DNA of 64,000 nucleotides from Bryobacterales bacterium F-183 (GCA_016865505.2 AP025252.1:2356001-2420000); one strand, 5' to 3'; shown: positions 15,975-25,531, numbered from the stretch's first letter. The notes: a model not told the origin generated them from the letters alone. A program made the numbers and translations.

Positions 15975-16825
15975 ACGAAGGGCAGATCATCGACTGGATC
16001 CGGAAGCATGCGGGTCCGCCGACGCGGGAACTGGTGCTGGGGATCGGCGACGACTGCGCGATTTATCGTCCACGCAAGGGCGAGGATCAGGTCTTCACGA
16101 CGGACTTTCTGATCGAGGATGTCCACTTCACGCGGGAGATCTTTCCGCCGGAGGCGGCGGGGCATAAAGCGCTGGCGCGGAGCTTGAGCGACTTGGCGGC
16201 GATGGGCGGGGAGCCTCGCTTCTGTTTGTTGTCGTTGGCGATGCCGCCGATGCTCGATCCCAAATGGCTGGAAGGCTTTTTACGCGGGTTTTTGAAGCTG
16301 GCGAAGAAGTACGGAATCGTGCTGGCGGGCGGAGATCTGTCGCGGGCACCGAAGATCGTGTGCGACGTCATGGCGTGTGGCGGTGTGCCGGAAGGCAAGG
16401 CTCTGCGTCGCGACGGGGCGCGGCCGGGGGACGTGATTTACGTGTCCGGGCGATTGGGTAAGCCTTGGCAGACACATCAGAAGCCGGTGCCTCGGCTGGA
16501 GTTCGGGAAGCTGCTGCGGGGTCGAGCAACGGCGGCGATGGACTTGAGCGACGGGATTTCGATGGACCTGAACCGGTTGTGCAAGGCATCCGGGGTAGCG
16601 GCGTCGCTGGAGAAGATCCCGCTGGTGAAGGGTACTTCGCTCGAGCAGGCGCTGCATGGCGGTGAGGACTATGAACTGGTGTTCACGATGCCGGCGCGGT
16701 TGAAACCGCCGAAGGGTAGCCTGCGGGTCGGAGTGATCGAGGCGGGAGACCCCGGGTTGATCAATTTTGAGGAAACCGCGCTGGAACCTCTGGGGCATGA
16801 CCACTTTCGAGCGGACGGCCTGTAG
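15971..16825 (+). CDS. thiL: Thiamine-monophosphate kinase
   Basis: 284 residues, starting in an ATGA overlap with hsp70B. ThiL phosphorylates thiamine monophosphate to the diphosphate cofactor. Visible motifs are GIGDDCAIYRP near residue 25 (Mg/ATP Asp pair), TTDFLIEDVHF, the helix AGHKALARSLSDLAAMGGEPR, GGDLSRAP, the AMDLSDGISMDLNRL segment near 195 and a GEDYELVFTM motif near 235. The length is a little below the usual 310-330 residues because the loop after VYVSGRLG is short. Its position at the end of a chaperone operon is not an obvious functional link; co-transcription may be incidental. Confidence 0.92.
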   Translation: MNEGQIIDWIRKHAGPPTRELVLGIGDDCAIYRPRKGEDQVFTTDFLIEDVHFTREIFPPEAAGHKALARSLSDLAAMGGEPRFCLLSLAMPPMLDPKWLEGFLRGFLKLAKKYGIVLAGGDLSRAPKIVCDVMACGGVPEGKALRRDGARPGDVIYVSGRLGKPWQTHQKPVPRLEFGKLLRGRATAAMDLSDGISMDLNRLCKASGVAASLEKIPLVKGTSLEQALHGGEDYELVFTMPARLKPPKGSLRVGVIEAGDPGLINFEETALEPLGHDHFRADGL

Positions 16826-16901
16826 TACAGAATTGCAGCAGAATCATTAACGATCCCTATCCGGCCTGACGATAATCCCTTTGTGAGCCCGGGGGGGAGC
16901 G

Positions 16902-17579
16902 ATGGAATTTTTCAATCTCATACGAAGTCATCCGCTGAACGGGATCGCTTTATTGGTTTCGCTTGCGGTTACCGGATGGTGTCTCTTTATGGTGGGCCGG
17001 GTGCAGACACGGACAGATCGAATGCTGACGGGTCTGATTGGTTTCACCGCTGCCTTTCATAGCCTGCGTTTGCTGGCTGGTTCGGGGTTCTTCTTACAAA
17101 CGTCGCGTCCGGCATTGGACGATATCTTCAACATCTTCTTCACGGTGATCGCGCCCGCGGTGCTTTGGTATCTGAAGAACGTGAGTAGCCAGTACCTGGC
17201 GATGCGCTTTGCTATCCGGCTAGCCGAAGGGGATGCTTCCGCGCAATTGTTCCATGGGAAGGCTTTCCGGAAGGCGGCCATGGCAGATCCAGCGAATCCC
17301 CTGTTTGATGCGATGCCGATGGCGATGTTTGCGGTGGGGCTAGACGGGCATGTGAGTTTTTGGAATCGCGCGGCGGAGACGATGCTCGGTTGGAGCCGCG
17401 ACGAGGTTCTGGGGCAAAAGCTTCCGAACATGGTTTTGGAGCCGCAACCGGATGGGAATATGGGCTGCATCCGGCTGATGCGGAAGAACGGCGAACCTGT
17501 GCAATCGGAGTTCCGGTCTGTACCGATTCGCGACGCGAAAGGCTCTGTTAACGGCATCCTTACGATCGTGCAGGCTTAG
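16902..17579 (+). CDS. Membrane protein with PAS sensor domain
   Basis: 225 residues with a G-rich ribosome-binding site (GGGGGGGAGCG) before ATG. Residues 14-115 contain three hydrophobic segments (IALLVSLAVTGWCLFMVG; MLTGLIGFTAAF; IFFTVIAPAVLWYL). Residues 130-225 are a PAS domain: LFDAMPMAMFAVGLDGHVSFWNRAAETMLGWSRDEVLGQ and a typical last strand NGILTIVQA (read in parts). There is no kinase, GGDEF or HTH output domain, so it must signal to a partner or bind a ligand. It has about 75 bp of upstream sequence. The neighbouring genes give no partner. Confidence 0.75.
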   Translation: MEFFNLIRSHPLNGIALLVSLAVTGWCLFMVGRVQTRTDRMLTGLIGFTAAFHSLRLLAGSGFFLQTSRPALDDIFNIFFTVIAPAVLWYLKNVSSQYLAMRFAIRLAEGDASAQLFHGKAFRKAAMADPANPLFDAMPMAMFAVGLDGHVSFWNRAAETMLGWSRDEVLGQKLPNMVLEPQPDGNMGCIRLMRKNGEPVQSEFRSVPIRDAKGSVNGILTIVQA

Positions 17580-17601
17580 GTGGCCATGTTAGCCTAAGCG
17601 T

Positions 17602-18561
17602 TTGCGTATCCTGATTTCCGGAGCTGCCGGCTTCATTGGTTCCCACATGTGCGACCGCCTGTTGGCGGAGGGTCATGAGGTGGTTGGGCTCGACAATTTT
17701 CAAACCGGCCAGAGCCGTAATATTGCACACTTAGCCACGGAATCGAAGTTCCAGTTTGAGGAATGCGACGTCACTGGGTCGATCCCTGATTTTGGCAAGT
17801 TCGACGCGGTGCTGCACTATGCGTCGCTCGCCAGTCCGCGGGACTATTTGGCGTTTCCGCTGGAGACTTTGGAGACGGGGTCCACGGCGACTCGCAATAT
17901 GCTGGCGATCGCGCATGCCAACGATGCCCGCTTTCTGATTACGTCGACGTCGGAGTGCTACGGCGATCCCTTGGAGCATCCGCAGACGGAGACGTACTGG
18001 GGCAATGTGAATCCGGTGGGTCCACGTTCCTGCTACGACGAAAGCAAGCGGTACGCTGAGGCGCTGACCATGGCCTGGCATCGTGTGAAGGGCGTTCGGA
18101 CGAACATCGCGCGCATCTTCAATACGTACGGACCTCGCATGGCGCTGAACGATGGCCGTGTGGTTCCTGCGTTTCTCGATCAGGCCCTGCGTGGCGAGCC
18201 GTTGACGGTGTTTGGCGATGGCAAACAGACGCGTAGCTTCTGCTATGTCCGCGATCTGGTGGACGGATTGTACCGGCTGATGTTGTCGGACGAGCGGTAT
18301 CCGGTGAACCTCGGGAATCCGACGGAGTTGACCATGCTGGAGTTTGCCGAGCGGATCCAGCGGTTGACGGGTACGAAGTCCCAGATCGTGCATAAGCCAC
18401 TGCCGGAAGACGATCCGAAGCGGCGGCGTCCGGACATTACCAAAGCCAAGCAAGTACTGGGCTGGGAGCCGAAGGTCCCGCTGGAAGATGGTCTGCGGGA
18501 GACTGTCGCCTACTTCCAAACGGTGATTAGCGCCGAGGCTGCGAGCACCAGCGCGAGCTAG
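17602..18561 (+). CDS. UDP-glucuronate decarboxylase-like SDR epimerase
   Basis: 319 residues from a TTG start. It is an extended SDR with the NAD motif G7-A-A-G10-F-I-G13, STSECYGDP, the catalytic Y145-x-x-x-K149 in [11 protein letters not shown], and [13 protein letters not shown]. The segments [33 protein letters not shown] and a late KRRRPDI are characteristic of UDP-xylose synthase (UXS), which oxidises and decarboxylates UDP-glucuronate to UDP-xylose. A related dTDP- or UDP-sugar dehydratase cannot be excluded. It would feed polysaccharide or LPS synthesis, though no glycosyltransferase is adjacent. It is 22 bp downstream of the PAS gene. Confidence 0.85.
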   Translation: MRILISGAAGFIGSHMCDRLLAEGHEVVGLDNFQTGQSRNIAHLATESKFQFEECDVTGSIPDFGKFDAVLHYASLASPRDYLAFPLETLETGSTATRNMLAIAHANDARFLITSTSECYGDPLEHPQTETYWGNVNPVGPRSCYDESKRYAEALTMAWHRVKGVRTNIARIFNTYGPRMALNDGRVVPAFLDQALRGEPLTVFGDGKQTRSFCYVRDLVDGLYRLMLSDERYPVNLGNPTELTMLEFAERIQRLTGTKSQIVHKPLPEDDPKRRRPDITKAKQVLGWEPKVPLEDGLRETVAYFQTVISAEAASTSAS

Positions 18562-18600
18562 GTCCGCAGGCTGCCGCCGTATCATGGGTGTAGTAAGCCC

Positions 18601-20406
18601 ATGTTTCGACGTATTCTTCTTGTTTTTCTCCCCATCCTTGCCCTGGCGCAGGCTCCGGCTGCTAAGAAGCCGCCAACGGTGCAGGAAGCGCAACAGTTTA
18701 TCGAGCGGGCGAATGATCGCCTGCTCGAACTGATGATCGACTTCTCTCTCGCCGATTGGACTCGGGCCACCAACATCACTGACGATACTGAGCGCATGGC
18801 GGCCAAGCTCAATGACCGCCTGATGTCGGCCAACGCGCAGATGGCCAAAGAGGCCGCGCGCTTCAACGGGCTGAAGTTGCCTGCCGAAACGGCGCGGCAG
18901 ATGAAGCTGTTGAAGCTGTCGCTGACGGCTGCGCCTCCGGCGGATAAGAAGTCCTCGGCAGAGTTGGCTCGGTTGCTTGCCGAGATGGAAGGCATTTACG
19001 GCAAGGGCAAGTACTGTCCTGAAGATGGGAAGCCTTGCCAGGATCTCGGCGATTTGTCGCGGATCATCGCACGGTCGCGCAATCCCAAGGAATTGGAAGC
19101 GGCGTGGAAGGGCTGGCACGCGATCTCGAAGCCGATTCGCGAGCACTATGTGCGGTTCGTGCAGTTGTCGAATCAAGGTGCGAAGGAGTTGGGGTTCGAG
19201 GATACGGGTGCGATGTGGCGGTCCAAGTACGATATGTCGCCCGAAGCTTATGCCAAGGAAGTAGACCGGCTTTGGGAGCAGGTGAAGCCGCTGTACATGA
19301 GCCTGCATACGTATGTGCGGTGGAAGTTGCGGGAGAAGTACGGCGATGCGGTGGTGCCGGCGAAGGGTCCGATACCGGCGCATTTGTTGGGCAATATGTG
19401 GGCCCAGGAGTGGGGCGCGCTGTACCCGGAGTTGGCACCGAAGAATGCGGATCCGGGGTACGACCTGACGAAGATCCTGAATGCGCGCAAGGTGGATGCG
19501 AAGCAGATGGTGCGGTACGGCGAGCAGTTCTTTAGCTCGCTGGGGTTTGATCCGCTGCCGCCGACCTTCTGGACGCGGTCACAGTTCTTGAAGCCTCGGG
19601 ATCGCGAAGTGGTTTGTCATGCGTCGGCGTGGGACATCGACTTTAGCGAAGACATCCGCATCAAGATGTGCATCGAGATCAACGATGAAGACTTCACGAC
19701 GGTCCATCATGAGTTGGGGCACAACTACTATCAGCGCGAGTACAAGAACCTACCGTTCTTGTATCGCGATTCAGCGAATGACGGTTTCCATGAGGCAATT
19801 GGGGATACGGTGGCGTTGAGTGTGACGCCGGAGTACCTGGTGAAGATCGGACTGCTGGATAAGGCTCCGCCGCAGGATAAGGATATTGGTCTGCTGTTGA
19901 AGCGGGCGCTGGATAAGGTCGCGTTTTTGCCGTTTGGGTTGCTCGTGGATAAGTGGCGGTGGCAGGTGTTTTCGGGCGCGGTTCCGCCGGCGAAGTACAA
20001 CGAGGCATGGTGGAGTTTGCGGAAGCAGTATCAGGGTGTCGCTCCGCCGGTGGCTCGGACGGAGGAGGATTTTGATCCGGGTGCGAAGTACCACGTGCCG
20101 GGGAATACGCCGTACAGCCGGTACTTTTTGGCGGCGATTCTGCAGTTCCAGATGCATCGCGGGTTGTCGCAGATTGCGGTGTGTACGGACGCGCTGCATC
20201 GCTGCTCGATTTACGAGAATAAGGCTGCCGGGGCGAAGCTGAAGCAGATGCTGGCAATGGGCGCGTCGAAGCCTTGGCCCGAGGCTTTGGCTGTTGTGAC
20301 GAATGGTCAGAAGCAGATGGATGCGACGGCGATTGTCGATTATTTTGCGCCGCTGAAGAAGTGGCTGGACGAGCAGAATCAGGGTAAGCCTACCGGTTGG
20401 GAGTAG
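18601..20406 (+). CDS. M2-family peptidyl-dipeptidase (ACE-like)
   Basis: 601 residues with signal peptide MFRRILLVFLPILALAQA, so periplasmic. The zinc site is H370-E-L-G-H374 in VHHELGHNYYQ, and the third ligand is the Glu of NDGFHEAIGDTVALS downstream. The N-terminal helical region ATNITDDTERMAAKLND and the late AILQFQMHRGLSQIA segment match angiotensin-converting-enzyme homologues (family M2), which remove C-terminal dipeptides. The length fits a single-domain bacterial ACE. Such genes are common in acidobacteria. Likely role: peptide scavenging. It is followed after 11 bp by a frameshifted gene. Confidence 0.93.
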   Translation: MFRRILLVFLPILALAQAPAAKKPPTVQEAQQFIERANDRLLELMIDFSLADWTRATNITDDTERMAAKLNDRLMSANAQMAKEAARFNGLKLPAETARQMKLLKLSLTAAPPADKKSSAELARLLAEMEGIYGKGKYCPEDGKPCQDLGDLSRIIARSRNPKELEAAWKGWHAISKPIREHYVRFVQLSNQGAKELGFEDTGAMWRSKYDMSPEAYAKEVDRLWEQVKPLYMSLHTYVRWKLREKYGDAVVPAKGPIPAHLLGNMWAQEWGALYPELAPKNADPGYDLTKILNARKVDAKQMVRYGEQFFSSLGFDPLPPTFWTRSQFLKPRDREVVCHASAWDIDFSEDIRIKMCIEINDEDFTTVHHELGHNYYQREYKNLPFLYRDSANDGFHEAIGDTVALSVTPEYLVKIGLLDKAPPQDKDIGLLLKRALDKVAFLPFGLLVDKWRWQVFSGAVPPAKYNEAWWSLRKQYQGVAPPVARTEEDFDPGAKYHVPGNTPYSRYFLAAILQFQMHRGLSQIAVCTDALHRCSIYENKAAGAKLKQMLAMGASKPWPEALAVVTNGQKQMDATAIVDYFAPLKKWLDEQNQGKPTGWE

Positions 20407-20417
20407 CGACGGGCTCG

Positions 20418-20944
20418 ATGGTGGCTGCTTGGGTGCTTGCGGCGTTGTACCTGGCGCAGGTAAGCGGCGTTGTGGCGGATGAAGCGGGACGTCCGCTTGA
20501 GAAGGCGTTCAGCGACTATATACGTCCACAGCCGTTTCGCGAGACGGGCGCCGACGGAATGTTTGAGTTGCGTTGCGATTGCCGCAAAAGGCCGCGTTGC
20601 TTCGCAAGGCTGTCGTGGATACCGGTGATGATTCTTGGGAGAAGACGTACCACGTGAAAGGTGTCAAGCCGCGGATCGTGCAAGGCGGCGGTGCTATGTG
20701 GGGTATCAGCACGATGCGGAATGAGGACGCCGCGGCGGCAACGGTTGTAGAGGATGCGACGTATTGGGGCGATCGGGGATCTGGCCGGTTTCCTGTCCAC
20801 GTGTCACGCTGGACCACCGCAGATGGAAGGCATCACCGCGTCGTTGGAATATTCGGCGGTGGGTTTTCGTATCGGGGCGCATTGGACAAGGAACTTCCAG
20901 TGCTCGATGCGTTGATGGATGACGTATGTCTGCAACTGCCGTGA
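20418..20944 (+). pseudogene. Frameshifted carboxypeptidase-regulatory-like secreted protein
   Basis: Two overlapping frames together encode one protein related to the downstream gene. Frame 1 from the ATG at 20418 gives a signal peptide (MVAAWVLAALYLAQ) and SGVVADEAGRPLEKA up to GMFELR. Frame 2 continues LPQKAALLRKAV and carries the conserved domain YEDATYxxG-like (VVEDATYWGDRGSG) to the stop at 20944. The frames rejoin exactly if one copy of a tandem TTGCG at 20568-20577 is removed. Either the gene is inactivated, or the 5-bp repeat acts as a switch. Homologous landmarks in the next gene are EDATYRVGR, SRWQSADRR and GIHYRG. Confidence 0.75.
20568..20577. repeat. 5-bp tandem duplication causing a frameshift
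   Basis: TTGCG-TTGCG. Deleting one unit gives GAG TTG CGA TTG CCG, fusing the two halves of the coding sequence. Confidence 0.75.
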
Positions 20945-22200
20945 TGCTTTGCCTGGTTGCGATCGTTGCCGCTGCGGAATCTCGTGTGGTTCGCGGAGTG
21001 GTGGTGGACGGGGCTGGCCATGCTGTGGATGGAGCGCGGGTGTTCCAATCGTCCGATTTGACGCGGGTGATTGGGGTTGCGTCCGCGGAAGGGGCCTTTG
21101 CTGTCACTGCCGATTCGCCTGTGCTTGTTGTGCGCAGGGCGGGGTACCGTAGCGCCATCTTGCGGATCGCGGAGGCTGAGGGTGATGTTCGGCTTGTCCT
21201 TCGCGGGTTGCCGAACTATGGTGCTTTTGCAGAATGTTCCTGGGCCGCCGATGGTGGGACGGAGACCACCGTTACGTTCCGATTGCCTGGCGGTGAATCG
21301 CCGGGGCTGGAGCGGGGCGAGGTGACGGGATTGTCGCCTCATGAGGAACTGTACGAGGACGCGACGTACCGGGTGGGGCGATTGGATGTTGTTGCATCAC
21401 GGTGGCAGAGTGCGGATCGCCGAGTTGTGGGACGGCAATTGGTGGTGGCAGGGATGGGCGGCATTCACTATCGTGGTGTGTCGCTGCTCGGTGCGTGGCG
21501 AGCGGATGCCGGGATGGATGGCGTCTGCCTTGACGCTGGAAAGTTGAAGCAGAAGACGTTTGCAGTAACGGTACGCGATGAGGAAGGTGCGCCGGTTGCG
21601 GATGCGACGGCGGGTCATACCGGCTTCCGTCCGGAAGTGAAGAGCCAGACTGACGGGAAGATTCGCGCGAGGCTGTGGGGGCCGGTGGCGGTGATTCGCA
21701 AGCCGGGGTATGAGAGCGCGGTGTGGAACGGGTCCGTCGATACGGTTACGCTGCGACGATTGCCGAACGGCGGTGGAATGCCGAAGTGCGCGGCGAACGC
21801 TAGATACGTGGGCGGCGCGCGGGTTCGGATTCGCTTGCCGCGCGACATGGCTGAGAACCCGTTGGTGGTGGATGTCGATCATGAGCGCCGGTATTACGTG
21901 GTTCGCGGTCGCGATGAGGAATCGATACAACACGGCAACGGCCCGATGTGGAGCTTGGGCGATGGACCCGGCGACCGTGAGGTGTGGGATACGACTGCGT
22001 TTCAAGAACGGGTGTACAGCGACAACGGCTGGCCGATCTTCGACTATCGCGGTCGTGATGCTCAAGGCAAATACTTCCGTAAGATTGACACCTTCAGTGA
22101 AAGCGTGAGTTACCGGACAAGCGATGCGGGAGTAGCCGCTCTGTTCGACCGCGTGCTGGACTCGGCCTGCGATGCCGGTGGTGGCCGACGCGTACACTAA
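20944..22200 (+). CDS. Secreted protein with two carboxypeptidase-regulatory-like/unknown domain units
   Basis: The start is set at the ATG at 20944, which overlaps the previous stop as TGATG and begins a good signal peptide (MLCLVAIVAAAE); an ATG at 20926 is also open. The product is about 418 residues. Unit 1 has RGVVVDGAGHAVDGARV (regulatory-like beta sandwich), then EDATYRVGRLDVVASRWQ, and ends near GVCLDAGK. Unit 2 starts AVTVRDEEGAPVADATA and includes GPMWSLGDGPGDREVWD and IFDYRGRDAQGKYFR. The unit structure repeats that of the broken upstream gene, so the locus grew by tandem duplication. Presumably periplasmic; function unknown. Confidence 0.7.
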   Translation: MLCLVAIVAAAESRVVRGVVVDGAGHAVDGARVFQSSDLTRVIGVASAEGAFAVTADSPVLVVRRAGYRSAILRIAEAEGDVRLVLRGLPNYGAFAECSWAADGGTETTVTFRLPGGESPGLERGEVTGLSPHEELYEDATYRVGRLDVVASRWQSADRRVVGRQLVVAGMGGIHYRGVSLLGAWRADAGMDGVCLDAGKLKQKTFAVTVRDEEGAPVADATAGHTGFRPEVKSQTDGKIRARLWGPVAVIRKPGYESAVWNGSVDTVTLRRLPNGGGMPKCAANARYVGGARVRIRLPRDMAENPLVVDVDHERRYYVVRGRDEESIQHGNGPMWSLGDGPGDREVWDTTAFQERVYSDNGWPIFDYRGRDAQGKYFRKIDTFSESVSYRTSDAGVAALFDRVLDSACDAGGGRRVH

Positions 22201-22218
22201 CATGGAAGCAGTCCACAC

Positions 22219-22935
22219 GTGTCCGTCAAGAAAAAGCAATCCCTGGCGCAGCTTGCCTATGACCGTATTCGCGAACGCATCCTAAAGGGCGAGTATCCGC
22301 CGGGGTCTGCGTTGTCGCGGCGGAAGCTTGCGGAAGAGTTGGGGATGAGTCTGCTGCCGGTGTCAGAGGCGTTGCAGAGGTTGGATGGCGCGGGGTTGAT
22401 TGAGAGCCGGCCTCGGGCGGGGACTCGGGTGCGGATTCCTCCGAAGCGGGAAGTGCTGGAACGGTACATGCTGCGTGAGGCTTTGGAGAGCCAGGCGGCG
22501 CGGTTGTTTGCTGTGAATGCTACGGCCAAGGAACGCGATGAGCTTCGGCGGGCTGGGGAGCAGCTAGACAAGCTCTATCAGATTTGCGATGAGGGCGATA
22601 ACGATCCCGAGTTCTTGTACTCGGTTCGGCTGAAGCATGTGCGGTTTCATTTGCGGATTGCCGAAGGCGGGCAGTGCAGCATTCTGCAGGCGGCGATTGA
22701 GCGTGAGCAGGACATGCTGTACAACTGGCTGAGCGATCGTGTGGCGCAGATACGGCCGTTGCCTCCGCGGTTTCATAGTGTGTTGGCGGAGGCGGTGTCC
22801 GGTAATGATGCGCTGGCGGCGGATGAGGCCGCTCGCCAGCACATACGGTATGCGCAAACGCAGTTGGTTGAGGTGATCGAGCTTCCTTCGAGCGACCGTT
22901 GGCGCCGCAATAAGAAGGACGATCAGGCCGATTAG
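22219..22935 (+). CDS. GntR-family transcriptional regulator (FadR/FCD type)
   Basis: 238 residues from a GTG. The N-terminal winged helix is clear: LAYDRIRERILKGEYPPGSAL, RRKLAEELGMSLLPVSEALQRLDGAGLIESRPRAGTRV (read in parts). The C-terminal all-helical FCD domain (about 85-220) includes LREALESQAARLFA, a possible metal-ligand HVRFHLRIAE segment and RFHSVLAEAVSGND. It is a ligand-responsive regulator, usually of carbon or amino-acid metabolism. No target operon is obvious, since upstream genes are secreted proteins and clpA is convergent. The stop overlaps that of clpA through TTAG. Confidence 0.85.
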   Translation: MSVKKKQSLAQLAYDRIRERILKGEYPPGSALSRRKLAEELGMSLLPVSEALQRLDGAGLIESRPRAGTRVRIPPKREVLERYMLREALESQAARLFAVNATAKERDELRRAGEQLDKLYQICDEGDNDPEFLYSVRLKHVRFHLRIAEGGQCSILQAAIEREQDMLYNWLSDRVAQIRPLPPRFHSVLAEAVSGNDALAADEAARQHIRYAQTQLVEVIELPSSDRWRRNKKDDQAD

Positions 22936-25160
22936 GCCGCGTAGCGGATGATGATGGCGTCGTTTTCGATGTCCACCGTCGCCGTGCCACCTTCCGAGAG
23001 CTTTCCGAAGAGGAGTTCGTCCGCCAGGGCATCTTTGAGTTCCGACTGTACGAGGCGGCCGATGGAGCGGGCCCCGAACTGGGGGCTGTAGCCTTTGCGT
23101 GCGAGCCAGGTGCGGGCTTCGGACGTCAGTTCGATGGTGACGTTCTGTTCCTTCACCTTGGCGCGGATCTCGTCCACGAACTTGTCGACGATCTTTTCTA
23201 CCACTTCGTTGGGCAAGGGCTGGAACTTGACGATCATGTCCAGTCGGTTGCGGAACTCGGGGCGGAAGGAACGTTCGACGGCGCTCATGTCCTGCTTGGC
23301 GCTGCGTTCGTGATAGCCGATGCCTTTGCCGGTTAAGCCTTCGGAGCCGGCGTTTGAGGTCATGATGAGGATCACGTTGCGGAAGTCTGCTTTGCGGCCG
23401 CTGGTGTCCGTTAACGAAGCGTTGTCCATCACCTGCAGCAGGATGTTGAAAAGGTCCGGGTGGGCCTTTTCGATCTCGTCGAGCAAGAGTACGGCGTGGG
23501 GATGGCGGATGATGGCGTCGGTGAGCAGGCCGCCCTGCTCGAAGCCGACGTAGCCGGGGGGCGCGCCGATTAAGCGTGCGACGGCGTGCTTTTCCATGTA
23601 CTCGCTCATGTCGAAGCGCAGCATTTCGATGCCGAGGGTCTTGGCGAGTTGCTTGCAGAGTTCGGTTTTGCCAACGCCGGTGGGGCCGACGAAGAGGAAG
23701 CTGCCGACGGGCTTTTGGTCCTGGCTCAGGCCCGCGCGGGAACGGCGGATCGATTTGGAGATCGCGGCGATGGCGGCTTCCTGGCCGAAGACGACGGTTT
23801 TGAGTTCGGGTTCGAGGTTGCGGAGACGGTCCTTGTCGGAGGTCGAGACGGTCTTTTCCGGGATCTTCGCGATCTTGGCGACGATGGCTTCCACCATCAG
23901 CGCGTCGACTTGCTTGTCGCCACGGAGGCCGACGACGGCACCGGCTTCGTCGATGACGTCGATGGCTTTGTCGGGCAGGAGGCGCTCGTTGATGTACTTG
24001 CCGGAGAGTTCGGCGGCCGTTTTGAGGGCTTCTGGCGTGTACTTGACGCCGTGATGGTCCTCAAAGCGCGACTGCAGCCCTTCCAGGATCTTGATGGTGT
24101 CGGCGACGGAGGGTTCGAGTACTTCGATCTTGAGGAAGCGACGGGCGAGGGCGCGGTCCTTTTGGAAGTACTGCTTGTATTCTTCGAAAGTGGTGGAGCC
24201 GACGCAGCGGATCTTGCCTCCGGTGAGGATCGGCTTGAGGATGTTGGCCGCGTCAAGATTGCCGCCGGAGGTGGCGCCGGCGCCCACGATGGTGTGGATC
24301 TCGTCGAGGAAGAGTACGGCGCCCTTAATGCCTTCAAGCGCCTGGATGATGCCTTTAAGACGCTGTTCGAAGTCGCCACGGTAGCGCGTGCCGGCGATGA
24401 GGGAGCCCATCTCCAGCGAGAAGATGTGGAGGTGCTTCAAGCGCTCGGGGACCTTGCCGTCGACGATGCGCTGGGCGATGCCTTCGACGAGGTGGGTTTT
24501 GCCGACGCCCTGGTCACCGACGAAGAGCGGGTTGTTCTTGTTGCGGCGTGCGAGGACCTGGATGGCGCGTTCGATTTCGGTTTCGCGACCGATCAAGGGG
24601 TCGACGCGGCCTTCGCGGGCCTTCTGGTTGAGGTCCTGGGTGTACTGCTTGAGCAGTTGCTGGGGCGATTGCTGAGGACCGTCCTCCGAGTCGCCGCCGC
24701 CCAGCGGATTGCCGGTGGTCGGCTCTTCGGTGGCGCGGGCATCGTGCGAGATGTGTTCGAGGACCTTGAGCCGAGTGATGCCTTGCTCGTTCAGGAAGAA
24801 GGCGGCGTGGCTGTCGGTTTCGTTGAGGATCGACGCCAGAAGGTCGCCGACGGTGAGCTTGCTGGCGCTCGAAAACTCGATGTGGACAATGGCGTTTTCC
24901 ACCGCGCGCTGGAAGGCGACGGTGTGCGACGGCTCATACCGCCGGCGCGGCGGCACGGTGTCGAGCTTGTCGTGGAAGAAGCGTTCGAGCTTCTCTTTGA
25001 GAGCGCCAATCTGGGCCCCTAGAGCGCCCAGAAGCTTGGCCCCATCCTCTGTTTCGATGATCGCGAACAACAGGTGTTCGAGACATACGTACTCGTGACG
25101 GCGCTCCTTGGCGGATTCCGTCGCGCGCTCGATCGACCGCTCTGCGGCTTTGTCAAACAT
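22932..25160 (-). CDS. clpA: ATP-dependent Clp protease ATP-binding subunit ClpA
   Basis: 742 residues, the usual ClpA length. Residues 1-140 hold the double Clp_N domain (RRHEYVCLEHLLFAI). AAA1 has Walker A GDQGVGKT at 215-222, Walker B VLFLDEIHTIVGAG and the pore residues nearby. AAA2 has GPTGVGKTE near 480 and LLLDEIEKAHPD, and the D2-small domain follows. No ClpB-type middle coiled coil is present. A GIGYHE-like ClpP loop (TGKGIGYHERS) is visible around residue 605, supporting ClpP partnership. It unfolds substrates delivered by ClpS (gene directly upstream on the same strand) into ClpP. Confidence 0.95.
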   Translation of the reverse strand: MFDKAAERSIERATESAKERRHEYVCLEHLLFAIIETEDGAKLLGALGAQIGALKEKLERFFHDKLDTVPPRRRYEPSHTVAFQRAVENAIVHIEFSSASKLTVGDLLASILNETDSHAAFFLNEQGITRLKVLEHISHDARATEEPTTGNPLGGGDSEDGPQQSPQQLLKQYTQDLNQKAREGRVDPLIGRETEIERAIQVLARRNKNNPLFVGDQGVGKTHLVEGIAQRIVDGKVPERLKHLHIFSLEMGSLIAGTRYRGDFEQRLKGIIQALEGIKGAVLFLDEIHTIVGAGATSGGNLDAANILKPILTGGKIRCVGSTTFEEYKQYFQKDRALARRFLKIEVLEPSVADTIKILEGLQSRFEDHHGVKYTPEALKTAAELSGKYINERLLPDKAIDVIDEAGAVVGLRGDKQVDALMVEAIVAKIAKIPEKTVSTSDKDRLRNLEPELKTVVFGQEAAIAAISKSIRRSRAGLSQDQKPVGSFLFVGPTGVGKTELCKQLAKTLGIEMLRFDMSEYMEKHAVARLIGAPPGYVGFEQGGLLTDAIIRHPHAVLLLDEIEKAHPDLFNILLQVMDNASLTDTSGRKADFRNVILIMTSNAGSEGLTGKGIGYHERSAKQDMSAVERSFRPEFRNRLDMIVKFQPLPNEVVEKIVDKFVDEIRAKVKEQNVTIELTSEARTWLARKGYSPQFGARSIGRLVQSELKDALADELLFGKLSEGGTATVDIENDAIIIRYAA

Positions 25161-25222
25161 AGAATTTTACCGTCGCGCCTAAAGCGCGAGGATGTGACCT
25201 CACCACTTAGATGAACGTACAG

Positions 25223-25531
25223 CTACGCAGGTTCCATTACACACTGCAATGGAAAACCTTGCTTTCGCGCCATGTGCGTGACGGTGGCTAACTTGGTTTC
25301 GGCAACCTCACGCGTATAGGTTCCGGCTATCCCTCGTCCTGCTTTGTGGACCGAGAGCATGATGGCGTACGCTTCTGACGAGCTTTTGTTGAAAACGCCC
25401 TCGAGCACGAGGACCACGAATTCCATGGAAGTGTAGTGATCGTTCAAGAGGATCACTTTGTACATTGGCGGTTCGCGGAACTCGGTTACGCTCTTTGTCC
25501 GCTCCAGCTCTTTCGTTCCAGACTTCGGCAT
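25223..25531 (-). CDS. clpS: ATP-dependent Clp protease adaptor ClpS
   Basis: The start is set at the ATG at 25531 (MPKSGTKELERT), preceded by GGAG; a longer frame to 25603 would overlap the padR operator. 102 residues. The ClpS core is intact: MYKVILLNDHYTSMEFVVLVL (N-degron pocket Asn-Asp and Met), a VHKAGRGIAGTYTREVAE segment (the His-x-x-Gly pattern), and ATVTHMARKQGFPLQCVMEP. ClpS delivers N-end-rule substrates to ClpA and blocks other substrates. It sits 62 bp upstream of clpA on the same strand and is probably co-transcribed. Confidence 0.93.
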   Translation of the reverse strand: MPKSGTKELERTKSVTEFREPPMYKVILLNDHYTSMEFVVLVLEGVFNKSSSEAYAIMLSVHKAGRGIAGTYTREVAETKLATVTHMARKQGFPLQCVMEPA

